From CAYJXJ01 sp964374095 (GTDB lineage: Bacteria > Elusimicrobiota > Elusimicrobia > UBA1565 > UBA9628), in assembly GCA_964374095.1 (NCBI GenBank), contig CAYJXJ010000073.1:1-21090 (forward strand): a DNA stretch of 21,090 nt, written 5' to 3'. How positions within the stretch are numbered: the first letter of the stretch is position 1; each line of letters begins with the position of its first letter. A program made the translations under genes and the position numbers. The notes under the pieces are model-generated. The model was given only the letters and a program-made list of their open reading frames with translations, did no database searches and was not told where the DNA came from. This document shows, one piece after another, positions 7,372 through 14,398 of the stretch.

Positions 7372-7782
7372 TCACGGGACGGGTTCGGAAGTGACCCCGA
7401 TGCCGAGCCTGCCGACCCCGAGCTTTTTGGCGGCGTCGAGGACCGCGACGACCTTCTCGACCGGCACCCTGCGGTCGGACTGGACGAGGAGGCTCTTACC
7501 CGCCGACCGGCCCAGGCGCAGCACAAGCTCGCGCTCGAGCTTGTCCCAGCGGACGGGGGATCCCTCGATGACGAGCGTCCCGCGGCGGTCGATCTGAACC
7601 GTGACCGTTTCCGGGTTGGCGGCGGCTTGGCCCGTGTCGGCCTTGGGCAGCTTGACGGTCAGCTGCGACTGCACGAGGATCGGCGTCAGGACCATGAAGA
7701 TGATCACCAGGATCAAGGAGACGTCGATGAGGGGGATGAGGTTCATCTCGACGATCGGCCGTCGGCGCCGGGGGGCGAGCAT
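7372..7782 (-). CDS. exbD: ExbD/TolR-family proton-channel subunit
   Basis: A 136-residue protein with a short basic cytoplasmic N-terminus, one membrane helix and a periplasmic domain. The family signature EMNLIPLIDVSLILVIIFMV starts near residue 12 and contains the conserved membrane aspartate D20, the proton carrier in ExbD/TolR. The C-terminal half (VQIDRRGTLVIEG through LLVQSDRRVPVEKVVAVLDA) matches the ExbD periplasmic fold. The start is six bases after the exbB stop and has no clear Shine-Dalgarno, so it is probably coupled to exbB. The tonB-like gene follows after 19 bases. Confidence 0.92.
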   Translation of the reverse strand: MLAPRRRRPIVEMNLIPLIDVSLILVIIFMVLTPILVQSQLTVKLPKADTGQAAANPETVTVQIDRRGTLVIEGSPVRWDKLERELVLRLGRSAGKSLLVQSDRRVPVEKVVAVLDAAKKLGVGRLGIGVTSEPVP

Positions 7783-7788
7783 GGGCGT

Positions 7789-8424
7789 CTAGCGCGCGGC
7801 TTTCTCGGCGAGCTTGTCGAGGAGTTCGTCGGCGAGCAGGCTCATTTCCTCGGAGAAGCGCTCGGTCCGGTGGCTGAAGTGGTTGTAGGCCGCCACCGCG
7901 GGGATGGCGACGAAGAGGCCGGCGGCGGTGCAGACGAGCGCTTCGGAAATGCCCACCGCGACCACGCCCGGCCCGGCGCCGGCCGCCGCGGCCAGGTCCT
8001 TGAAGGCGCGCATCACCCCGATCACGGTCCCGAAAAGGCCGATGAAGGGGGCGACGCTGGCCACGGTCCCGATGGTGGTCAGGCCGCTATTGAGTTCCGC
8101 CGCGGCGCGGGTGATGGCCCTGTCGGCGGCGCGGCGCCGGTCGTCGCGGTTCGTCGAGCCGATGAGCGTGGCCATGACGACGGAGGCGGCCAGTCCCCGG
8201 TGGTGGCGGCAGGCGGCGAGGGCCTCATTGAGGTCGCCGGCCTGGAGGATGAGGCGGATGCGGTCCGCGAAGGCGGCCATCCCGCCGATCGCCTTGCGGT
8301 GGAAGCGCCACCGTTCGGCCATGAGGGCCACGGCATAGACCGACAGCGCGGCCAGGAAGGCCAGCGTAGGCCCTCCGGAGACGATGATGTCCTTGACGCC
8401 GATGTGGAATCCCGGTGCCGCCAT
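7789..8424 (-). CDS. exbB: ExbB/TolQ/MotA-family proton-channel subunit
   Basis: A 211-residue inner-membrane protein with three hydrophobic segments. The first is near residues 15-30, and the other two lie in the C-terminal half within TIGTVASVAPFIGLFGTVIG and LVCTAAGLFVAIPAVAAYN, the hallmark of MotA/TolQ/ExbB channels. With ExbD it converts proton flow into motion of the TonB-like protein. The open frame extends upstream to 8751, but that part is low-complexity and lies over the divergent gene. The ATG at 8424 has GGAGGT six bases upstream and gives the family's usual length. It is the first gene of the operon. Confidence 0.93.
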   Translation of the reverse strand: MAAPGFHIGVKDIIVSGGPTLAFLAALSVYAVALMAERWRFHRKAIGGMAAFADRIRLILQAGDLNEALAACRHHRGLAASVVMATLIGSTNRDDRRRAADRAITRAAAELNSGLTTIGTVASVAPFIGLFGTVIGVMRAFKDLAAAAGAGPGVVAVGISEALVCTAAGLFVAIPAVAAYNHFSHRTERFSEEMSLLADELLDKLAEKAAR

Positions 8425-8430
8425 GGGTCG

Positions 8431-8436
8431 ACCTCC
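8431..8436 (-). promoter_or_regulatory. Ribosome binding site of exbB
   Basis: GGAGGT on the minus strand lies six bases before ATG 8424. It fixes the exbB start and rules out the long upstream extension of the frame. Confidence 0.8.
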
Positions 8437-8469
8437 GATTATGTCAAATCCCGGCGGGGGATGGAAGCC

Positions 8470-8498
8470 TTGCGCGGCGGGCGGAGGGCTGTTACACT
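8470..8498 (+). promoter_or_regulatory. Promoter of the secreted unknown gene at 8507
   Basis: TTGCGC (8470-8475), a 17-base spacer and TACACT (8493-8498) make a reasonable sigma-70-type promoter. The predicted transcript start is about 8505, only two bases before the ATG at 8507, so the GAGG at 8501-8504 would not be in the transcript. Confidence 0.4.
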
Positions 8499-8506
8499 TA
8501 GAGGCT

Positions 8507-9571
8507 ATGCTCCGTCTATTGGCCGCCATGGCGGCCGCCGCCGCGGCGGGGGATGTCGCGGTCGTCGTCGACCCGCCCGCCGGGTGGGAAGACGCGACCG
8601 CCAAGCGCCCGCACCCCGACGTGATCGCCACGATCGACGGCCCCGGGGGGGGCTCTTTCGTCTTGGCCCGGATGAAACCGGGAGGATTGGCCACGCGATC
8701 CGCCAGGAAGGCCCTCTTGCTCGACGTCCTCTCGGGCATCAATCGCCGCACCGCGCTGGGTTATTCCCCCCGCCGGGAACTGCGGACGATCCAGACCAAG
8801 AATGACCTGACGGCGCACGTCCTCGATGTGGATTTGGACGGCAAGCCGCGGATGGCCATGGCGATCGTCGAGTTTCGCGGCGCGCTCATGCTGGCCAGCC
8901 TCACCAGCGCGGTGCCGGAAACCCTCTTGCCGTCCATCCTGCAATCGATGCGGACCGCGCGTCCCGAAGAGGCCGCAACCCGATTGGAGCGCCGCGGGCC
9001 CAGTTCGGATGGCCAGCTCGAATTCTCCCTGCCGGAAGGAATGTGGTTGAGGCCGGTGGGGGCGAAGGAGAAATCGCAGGGGATCGTGGCCGTCGTCCAG
9101 ACTCGAGAGGGCCTCTTGACCGTCAAGAAATTGGCCGAAACCGGGACCGACGTCCGGGAGGAGTCCCGGATCGTCGAGTATATGCTGCGGACGGTCGATG
9201 GAATCGAGGCGGCGAGCCTCTCACGCGTTCGAATATTCAAGACCGCCGCCGGTCCGGAGGTCCTCCACGCCTCGGCCAGGCTCTCAGGCCCCCGGGGCGC
9301 CGGAGAGGTCGCGGCGGGGTTCATGCCCTGGGGCTACTGGGGCTACTCACTTTGGGCGGCGGGCCCGCGTGCCGGCGACCTCCTCGTGCAGTCCTTGGGC
9401 CCCCTGAGCCTTGGGCCTCAGGCCGACAAGCGCATCGTGGCCGCCACCCCGCGGCTTGGGGTCGAGCGGGAGCGGTGGGGGCTCGCCGCGGCTTCGGCCG
9501 GGGTGCTGGCCGTCGCGGTGGGGCTTTGGCTGGTGGCGGGTTGGCGGCGGCGGGGCGCGCGTGAGGAATGA
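8507..9571 (+). CDS. Exported protein with C-terminal membrane anchor, unknown
   Basis: A 354-residue protein that I do not recognise. It starts with a short alanine-rich hydrophobic segment (residues 2-15) that looks like a signal peptide, followed by a DPPAGWED stretch. The body falls into two similar-sized parts, about 16-155 and 170-315. Each part has a GW- or MWLRP-type opening and alternating strands, possibly a duplicated beta domain. The C-terminus has one hydrophobic helix (about 325-346, AAASAGVLAVAVGLWLVAGW) and a basic end (RRRGAREE). The bulk should therefore lie in the periplasm, with the tail in the cytoplasm. The ATG at 8507 is chosen because it gives the signal peptide; the longer open frame overlaps exbB. 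It lies divergent to exbB and 88 bases before the moxR leader. Confidence 0.75.
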   Translation: MLRLLAAMAAAAAAGDVAVVVDPPAGWEDATAKRPHPDVIATIDGPGGGSFVLARMKPGGLATRSARKALLLDVLSGINRRTALGYSPRRELRTIQTKNDLTAHVLDVDLDGKPRMAMAIVEFRGALMLASLTSAVPETLLPSILQSMRTARPEEAATRLERRGPSSDGQLEFSLPEGMWLRPVGAKEKSQGIVAVVQTREGLLTVKKLAETGTDVREESRIVEYMLRTVDGIEAASLSRVRIFKTAAGPEVLHASARLSGPRGAGEVAAGFMPWGYWGYSLWAAGPRAGDLLVQSLGPLSLGPQADKRIVAATPRLGVERERWGLAAASAGVLAVAVGLWLVAGWRRRGAREE

Positions 9572-9633
9572 CCGCCCGGAGGCGCCCGGCGCTTCCAGTT
9601 GATTAGGCGCCGGTGTTGGGTTTCGTATGAATG

Positions 9634-9639
9634 TATAAT
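9634..9639 (+). promoter_or_regulatory. Consensus -10 box upstream of the moxR operon
   Basis: TATAAT, a perfect -10 box, lies 20 bases before the leader peptide ATG in an AT-rich patch. No good -35 box is found 16-18 bases upstream, which could mean an activator is needed. The predicted transcript start is near 9646, giving an untranslated leader of about 14 bases that still includes the AGGAGG site. Confidence 0.55.
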
Positions 9640-9647
9640 AGGAACAC

Positions 9648-9653
9648 AGGAGG
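9648..9653 (+). promoter_or_regulatory. Ribosome binding site of the moxR leader peptide
   Basis: AGGAGG with a six-base spacer before ATG 9660, the best Shine-Dalgarno site seen in the window. It serves a 16-codon frame and not moxR itself, which has only a weak AAAGAGAA in front of its ATG. Confidence 0.75.
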
Positions 9654-9659
9654 AAAACC

Positions 9660-9710
9660 ATGACCGAAGGGAATGGTTCGATTCCGAAGGATACTGAAAG
9701 AGAACCATGA
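9660..9710 (+). CDS. Leader peptide translationally coupled to moxR
   Basis: A 16-residue frame (MTEGNGSIPKDTEREP) starts six bases after a consensus AGGAGG. Its TGA stop (9708-9710) overlaps the moxR ATG (9707-9709) as ATGA. The peptide is hydrophilic, with no run of a single amino acid that would suggest attenuation by amino-acid starvation. The likely role is to load ribosomes that then reinitiate on moxR, setting its output. It is less likely to be a frameshifted N-terminus of moxR, because MoxR is complete without it. The sequence supports its translation; its function is inference. Confidence 0.6.
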   Translation: MTEGNGSIPKDTEREP

Positions 9711-10717
9711 CCAAGCATGCCGGAACCGCCGACGACGTGGGGATGGCCAAGCGGCTCGCCGAGGCCCGCGAGGCGATCCTGCGCCAGCTGCGCGGGATCA
9801 TCGTCGGCCAGGAGTCGGTGATCGAGGAGGTGCTCATCGCCCTTTTCGCCCGCGGGCACTGCCTCCTTCAAGGGGTGCCGGGTCTGGCCAAGACCCTCCT
9901 GGTCTCGAGCCTCTCCCAAATCCTGGAGTTGGAGTTCTCCCGGATCCAGTTCACCCCCGACCTGATGCCCTCCGACATCACCGGCTCCGAGATCCTGCAG
10001 GAGGATCCCGAGTCTCGCCAGCGCTTCTTCAGATTCATGCCGGGTCCGGTCTTCGCCAACATGATACTGGCCGACGAGATCAACCGCACGCCTCCCAAGA
10101 CCCAGGCGGCGCTCCTGCAGGCGATGCAGGAATACCAAGTCACCTCGGCCGGGGCGACGCGGCCTTTGCCCCTGCCGTTCTTCGTCATGGCCACCCAGAA
10201 CCCCATCGAGGCGGAGGGGACCTACCCGCTTCCGGAGGCCCAGCTGGACCGCTTCTTCCTGCAGATCGCCATGTCCTATCCGAGCGAGGAGGAGGAGCGG
10301 CGCATCGTCCTCGAGACCACGGGTTCGCGCGAGGTGAAGCTCGAGAAAGCGCTCAGCGGCGCGGAGGTGCGGTCCCTGCAGGAACTGGTCCGCCGGGTTC
10401 CGGTCGCGCCTTCGGCCGTCGATTTCGCGGTGCGGCTGGTCCGCTCGACGCGCCCGGAGGGAGGGGCTCCGGACTTCGTGCGGCGCTGGGTCGCCTGGGG
10501 CGCCGGTCCGAGAGCGAGCCAGGCGCTGGTCGTCGGCGCCAAGGCCAAGGCCTTGTTGGCGGGGCGCCTGGCGGCCACCATCGACGACGTGATCGCCGTG
10601 GCCAAGCCGGTGCTGCGCCACCGGGTGGTGCTCAACTTCCAGGCGGAAGCCGACGGCATGCGTCCGGACGAACTTGTGGTAAAGGTGCTGGAGGCTTTGC
10701 CGCACGCCCAGTCGTGA
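9707..10717 (+). CDS. MoxR-family AAA+ ATPase
   Basis: A 336-residue AAA+ ATPase of the MoxR family, chaperones that remodel or load partners carrying VWA domains. All key motifs are intact: Walker A GVPGLAKT at 56-63, Walker B ILADEINR at 120-127, sensor 1 ATQNPIE at 162-168, and the arginine after QLD at 182 in EAQLDRF. The C-terminal lid (about 225-330) is complete. There is no signal or membrane segment, so it is cytoplasmic. It begins on the stop of a leader peptide and ends with a GTGA overlap into the DUF58 gene. Its direct partners are probably the VWA proteins encoded next. Confidence 0.95.
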   Translation: MTKHAGTADDVGMAKRLAEAREAILRQLRGIIVGQESVIEEVLIALFARGHCLLQGVPGLAKTLLVSSLSQILELEFSRIQFTPDLMPSDITGSEILQEDPESRQRFFRFMPGPVFANMILADEINRTPPKTQAALLQAMQEYQVTSAGATRPLPLPFFVMATQNPIEAEGTYPLPEAQLDRFFLQIAMSYPSEEEERRIVLETTGSREVKLEKALSGAEVRSLQELVRRVPVAPSAVDFAVRLVRSTRPEGGAPDFVRRWVAWGAGPRASQALVVGAKAKALLAGRLAATIDDVIAVAKPVLRHRVVLNFQAEADGMRPDELVVKVLEALPHAQS

Positions 10718-11589
10718 AGTTTCTGGACCCCCTGGCCATCGCCAAGCTCCGGGGGTTGGACCTTCCCCTCATGAGGCGCGCCGCGGCTCCGGCCCCGGGC
10801 GGCCGCCATCGCGGCAGGCTCCGGGGGTTCTCGCGCGATTTCTCCGAACATCGGCCTTATGTCCCGGGCGATGAGCCGCGGGCTCTGGATTGGAAGGTTT
10901 TCGCCCGCCAGGACCGGTTCTACGTCCGCGAGTACACCCAGGAGAGCCTCATGCGGGTGCTCGTGGCGGTGGATGCATCCGGCTCCATGGCTTTCGGAGA
11001 CGCGCCTTCCAAGTGGGAGCTGGCGTGCCGGCTGGCGATGGCCCTGGCCTATCTCGTCGTGCGTCCCGGGGACGCCGTGGGGCTGGTCACGTTCTCCGAT
11101 CGTCTACTCGAGTTCATCCCCCCGCGCTCCAAGCTCAGCCAACTGGAGGTGATGGACGCGGCCCTTTGGCGCGGCGTCCCCGCGGGCGCCAGCGACCTGC
11201 CCGCGGCCCTGCGCGCCGTCGGCGATCGGGCGCCGCGGCGTTCGGCGCTCATCGTGGTGAGCGATCTCGCGGGGCCCGCCCAGGAGGTCGCGGGCGTCTT
11301 GCGCGCCCTGCGAGCCCGGGGACATGATATGATGGCCCTGCAGACGCTCGATGCGGCCGAGCGCGACCTCGGGCCCGCGGCGGGGGCGGTGGTCTTCGAG
11401 GACTTGGAGGACGGCTCGCTCTTGGCCACGGACGCCGACTCCATACGTTGGGCCTATCGCCAGGAATTCGAGCGGCGGCGGCGACTTTACGAGACCACCT
11501 GCCATCGTTGCGAAATACCCTATGCCGCGGCCATGACCGATGTCCCATGGGATCTGGCGCTGAAGCGTTTCCTCGCGCCGACTCCTTGA
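10714..11589 (+). CDS. DUF58 protein with VWA-like domain
   Basis: A 291-residue soluble protein of the DUF58 family, the usual partner of MoxR ATPases. The DUF58 signature HRPYVPGDEPRALDW is at about 46-60. A VWA-like core follows with an intact metal-site motif D87-x-S89-x-S91 (VAVDASGSM) and the strands GLVTFSDRLLEF and ALIVVSDLAG. There is no membrane segment, so it should be cytoplasmic or bound to its neighbours. The start is GTG 10714, overlapping the moxR stop (GTGA), so translation is coupled; an open stretch reaching upstream to 9673 in this frame only shadows moxR. The next gene starts eight bases after its stop. Confidence 0.93.
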   Translation: MKFLDPLAIAKLRGLDLPLMRRAAAPAPGGRHRGRLRGFSRDFSEHRPYVPGDEPRALDWKVFARQDRFYVREYTQESLMRVLVAVDASGSMAFGDAPSKWELACRLAMALAYLVVRPGDAVGLVTFSDRLLEFIPPRSKLSQLEVMDAALWRGVPAGASDLPAALRAVGDRAPRRSALIVVSDLAGPAQEVAGVLRALRARGHDMMALQTLDAAERDLGPAAGAVVFEDLEDGSLLATDADSIRWAYRQEFERRRRLYETTCHRCEIPYAAAMTDVPWDLALKRFLAPTP

Positions 11590-11596
11590 CGAGGGC

Positions 11597-14398
11597 ATGA
11601 GCTTCGCCCACCCGGCGCTCCTGGCCGCCCTCGGACTGGCGCTCGCGCCGATCCTTCTCCACCTTCTGTCCCTGAGGCCGGCGCGCCGGATTCGTTTCAG
11701 CGAACTGCGTCTGATCCGCGCCGCCGAATCCCAGGCTCGGCCCCGCCGGCGTCTCCGGTCCTGGCTTCTGGCCGCATGCCGTTCCCTTATCGTGGCGGCG
11801 CTCGTATCGGCTTATGCCGGTCCGGTCGCGGCGCCCGAGGGCGCCGCCGCGGCGGCCGGGACGCTCGACCTGGCGCTGCTTGTCGACGTTTCATATTCGA
11901 TGGGCTGCCGGCGCCTGGGCAAGACGCGCCTGGAGACCGCGGCGGCCGCCGCGGAGCGCCTGCTCTCCGGCCTGGCTCCCGGGGACCGGGTGGCCGTGGC
12001 GGCGTTCTCGGACCGGCTCGAGACCGAGGGTCGCGCGGCGCGGTGGGCGACTCCCGCCGAGGCGTCGGCGGAACTGCGCCGGGCGGTCCCGGGCCATCGG
12101 GGGACGGACTACGCTCCGGCGCTGAAGGCCGCCTACGCCCTCCTGGCCGCCCGCGGTCCCGCGGGGTCCGGGCGGCGCGGGGTCGTGCTCCTGCTCTCGG
12201 ACGGGGCGGCTCACGCAGTCCGCGGGCCGCTGCCGGCGCCCGCCCCGGGCGTGATCGTGGCCAACCTCGATTGGGAGGAGACTCCGGCAAACGGCTGGAT
12301 CGCGGCCGCCCGGCCCTCCGCCCGGAGTTCGCCGCGCCAGCCCGAGTTGGAGTTCGAGGTCGCCTCCGCCGGCCAAGCCCCCGCGGCGACTCCCCTTTCG
12401 CTTCGCCTCGGGAGCTGGCGGACTTCCTCGGCGTCTCTGCGGCCGAACCCCGGCGTCTCGGAGACCGTCGGCCTGCGGCTGCCGCCGTCCCCCCTCTCCC
12501 CTCCCGCCTGGCGGGGGACGGCATCCCTGGGGCCCGACGCGCTGCCGGAGGACGACAATTTTCACGTCTCGCTGCGGCATGCCGCCGTCCCGAAAATTCT
12601 CTGCCTTTACGGGGAGCCGTCCTTCTTGCGCGCGCCCCAGGGCGGGTATTTCCTGCAGAGACTGCTGGGGGGCGAGCGCGGCAGTCTGCTGAACTTCGAG
12701 TGCGTCTTCGCCGAATGGAGCGCCCTCGAGGCGGGGGCGTTGAGCTCCTACCAGGCGGTGATCCTGGCGGATTTTCGCTTGATCGCGCCGCAGGCCGCCG
12801 CCGCCTTGGCCGGCTTCGTGCGCGCCGGAGGGGCGTTGGCGGTGTTTCCGGGGGGCGGCGGCGAGCCGGTTTCGGGGGAGGCGCTCGCCGCCCTCCTGCC
12901 CGCCCGCCTGGGGCCCGTGGCGACCTCGCCGCGGCCCCGGGGGCTTGCGGGCGGCGGCTCCTCCTGGAGCGGCTACGACACGTCGCAGGTCGCGGTGTGG
13001 CGTCATCTGGCCCTCGCGGCCGCTCCCGGCGCCGAGGCCGTCGTCAGATCCGCGGCGGGAGCCCCGCTCTGGGTCACGGGACGCCATGGCGCGGGGCGCG
13101 TCGGGGTCGCGGCCTTCGCGCTCGATGCGTCCTGGACCAATCTTGCGGTCAAGCCGCTGTTCGCGGCCTTCATGCGCGACGCCCTCGCCGGACTCCTGCC
13201 GGAGCCGGGCCCCCGGACCGAGACGCTCCAGCTCTCGGTGGGCGAGCCGATCCGGCTTTCGTGGCCGTCCGACCGGCCCGCGCCGTCCCGCGTGACGGTC
13301 CGCTCCCCGGATGGCCGCCGCACCCACCTTCGGCCGCGGGACCGCCGGGTCGAGTTTCAGGACACCCTGTCCCCGGGGCTCTACTCGGTCGAGGAGGACG
13401 GAGGGGGCGGGGAGCGGGTTTACGCCGTCAACCTGGACCGCGCCCGGGAGAGCGACCTGGCGCCCGCCCAGGCGCCCGCGTGGCGGGGGCTGCGTCCCGA
13501 CTCGCTCCCCGAGGACTTCCGCCTCTGGGCCTATGGCCGGGACCTGCGGGGGCATGCCCTGGGAGCCGCCGCGGTCCTGCTGGCCTTGGAGATGCTTCTG
13601 GCCTGGCCCCGGCGAAAGGCCGGCCCCGCCCTCGAGGTCCCGTCCGCGCGGACGGCGGCGGGCATGCTTCTCCTGCTCCTGGCGGCCGTGTCACGCGTCG
13701 GCGCGGCCGAAGCCCCGCCTGCCGGCCGTTTTGTTTGGTCGCAGCTCAAGCTCGGGTCCGACTGGGACCCCTACCCCGGCGTCCATGGCGACGTCCTGGA
13801 ACTCTTCGGCAAGGTGACCAGCGTCCTCACCCACCCCGAGCGGCGGGGGCTGGTCCTTGAAGACTCGCTCTTGCTGGAATCTCCCCTGGTGGTCCTGGCC
13901 GGCCGCGGGGGGCCGGCGGCCCTGCCGGCCGAGCAGAGGCAGCGCCTGCGGGGCTTTCTCTCGGCGGGCGGGATGATATGGATCGAAGATGTCTCGGGGT
14001 CGCCGGGCAGCGCCTTCGACCGCTGGACCCGCAAACTTCTGCGGGAGACGTTCCCGGAGGCCGAGCTCAAGACCCTGGAGCCGGATCATGCCGTCTACAA
14101 GAGTTTTTTTCTCCTGCGCAAGGCCGCGGGCCGCGTCGCCCTGCGTCCTACCCTCGAGGGACTCGACTGGGGCGGCCGGACCGCGGTCCTCTATTCCCGC
14201 AACGACATCCTCGGGGCCTGGGCCAAGGACGCCTTGGGCCGGCCCCTGCTGCCGTGCGTTCCCGGCGGCGAGGCCCAGCGCCACGAAGCCCGGAAACTCG
14301 CTCTCAACATCCTGATGTTCTCCCTGACCGGGACGTACAAAACCGACGCCGTCCACCAGCCCTTCCTGCTTGAGAAGCTGAGATCGGGGGAGCCGTGA
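11597..14398 (+). CDS. BatA-like membrane VWA protein fused to DUF4159
   Basis: A 933-residue protein combining parts usually seen as separate genes. The N-terminus (about 1-78) is the BatA-type double membrane segment, with two helices around RPARRIRFSELRLI. Next comes a VWA domain (about 90-225) with an intact metal site: D97-x-S99-x-S101, T170-D171 and S201-D202-G203. An immunoglobulin-like stretch and an amidotransferase-like region (about 330-535, with GFVRAGGALAVFPGGGGE near 406-423) follow. Two more membrane helices lie at about 654-670 and 688-705. The last 220 residues (from RFVWSQLKLGSDWDPYPGVH) are a DUF4159 domain with the PDHAVYKSFF motif near 829-838. The second late helix (MLLLLLAAVSRVGAAEA) looks like the former signal peptide of a free DUF4159 protein. 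It sits in the MoxR operon and is a likely MoxR substrate. Confidence 0.88.
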   Translation: MSFAHPALLAALGLALAPILLHLLSLRPARRIRFSELRLIRAAESQARPRRRLRSWLLAACRSLIVAALVSAYAGPVAAPEGAAAAAGTLDLALLVDVSYSMGCRRLGKTRLETAAAAAERLLSGLAPGDRVAVAAFSDRLETEGRAARWATPAEASAELRRAVPGHRGTDYAPALKAAYALLAARGPAGSGRRGVVLLLSDGAAHAVRGPLPAPAPGVIVANLDWEETPANGWIAAARPSARSSPRQPELEFEVASAGQAPAATPLSLRLGSWRTSSASLRPNPGVSETVGLRLPPSPLSPPAWRGTASLGPDALPEDDNFHVSLRHAAVPKILCLYGEPSFLRAPQGGYFLQRLLGGERGSLLNFECVFAEWSALEAGALSSYQAVILADFRLIAPQAAAALAGFVRAGGALAVFPGGGGEPVSGEALAALLPARLGPVATSPRPRGLAGGGSSWSGYDTSQVAVWRHLALAAAPGAEAVVRSAAGAPLWVTGRHGAGRVGVAAFALDASWTNLAVKPLFAAFMRDALAGLLPEPGPRTETLQLSVGEPIRLSWPSDRPAPSRVTVRSPDGRRTHLRPRDRRVEFQDTLSPGLYSVEEDGGGGERVYAVNLDRARESDLAPAQAPAWRGLRPDSLPEDFRLWAYGRDLRGHALGAAAVLLALEMLLAWPRRKAGPALEVPSARTAAGMLLLLLAAVSRVGAAEAPPAGRFVWSQLKLGSDWDPYPGVHGDVLELFGKVTSVLTHPERRGLVLEDSLLLESPLVVLAGRGGPAALPAEQRQRLRGFLSAGGMIWIEDVSGSPGSAFDRWTRKLLRETFPEAELKTLEPDHAVYKSFFLLRKAAGRVALRPTLEGLDWGGRTAVLYSRNDILGAWAKDALGRPLLPCVPGGEAQRHEARKLALNILMFSLTGTYKTDAVHQPFLLEKLRSGEP

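Noticed and set aside
8438..8447. CATAAT and TTGACA-like bases just upstream of exbB as its promoter
   Set aside because: A transcript starting from this -10 box would lose most of the GGAGGT site, and TTGACA has no -10 box at proper spacing before the ATG.
8425..8751. Upstream extension of exbB to 8751
   Set aside because: The GGAGGT site and family length fix the start at 8424; the extension is low-complexity and antisense to the divergent gene.
11891..13555. Minus-strand open frame of 554 codons
   Set aside because: Antisense to the VWA-DUF4159 gene, low-complexity Arg/Gly/Pro, no recognisable motif.
11776..13860. Plus-strand open frame of 694 codons in another frame of the VWA gene
   Set aside because: Arg/Gly/Pro-rich shadow; the overlapping frame has intact VWA and DUF4159 motifs.
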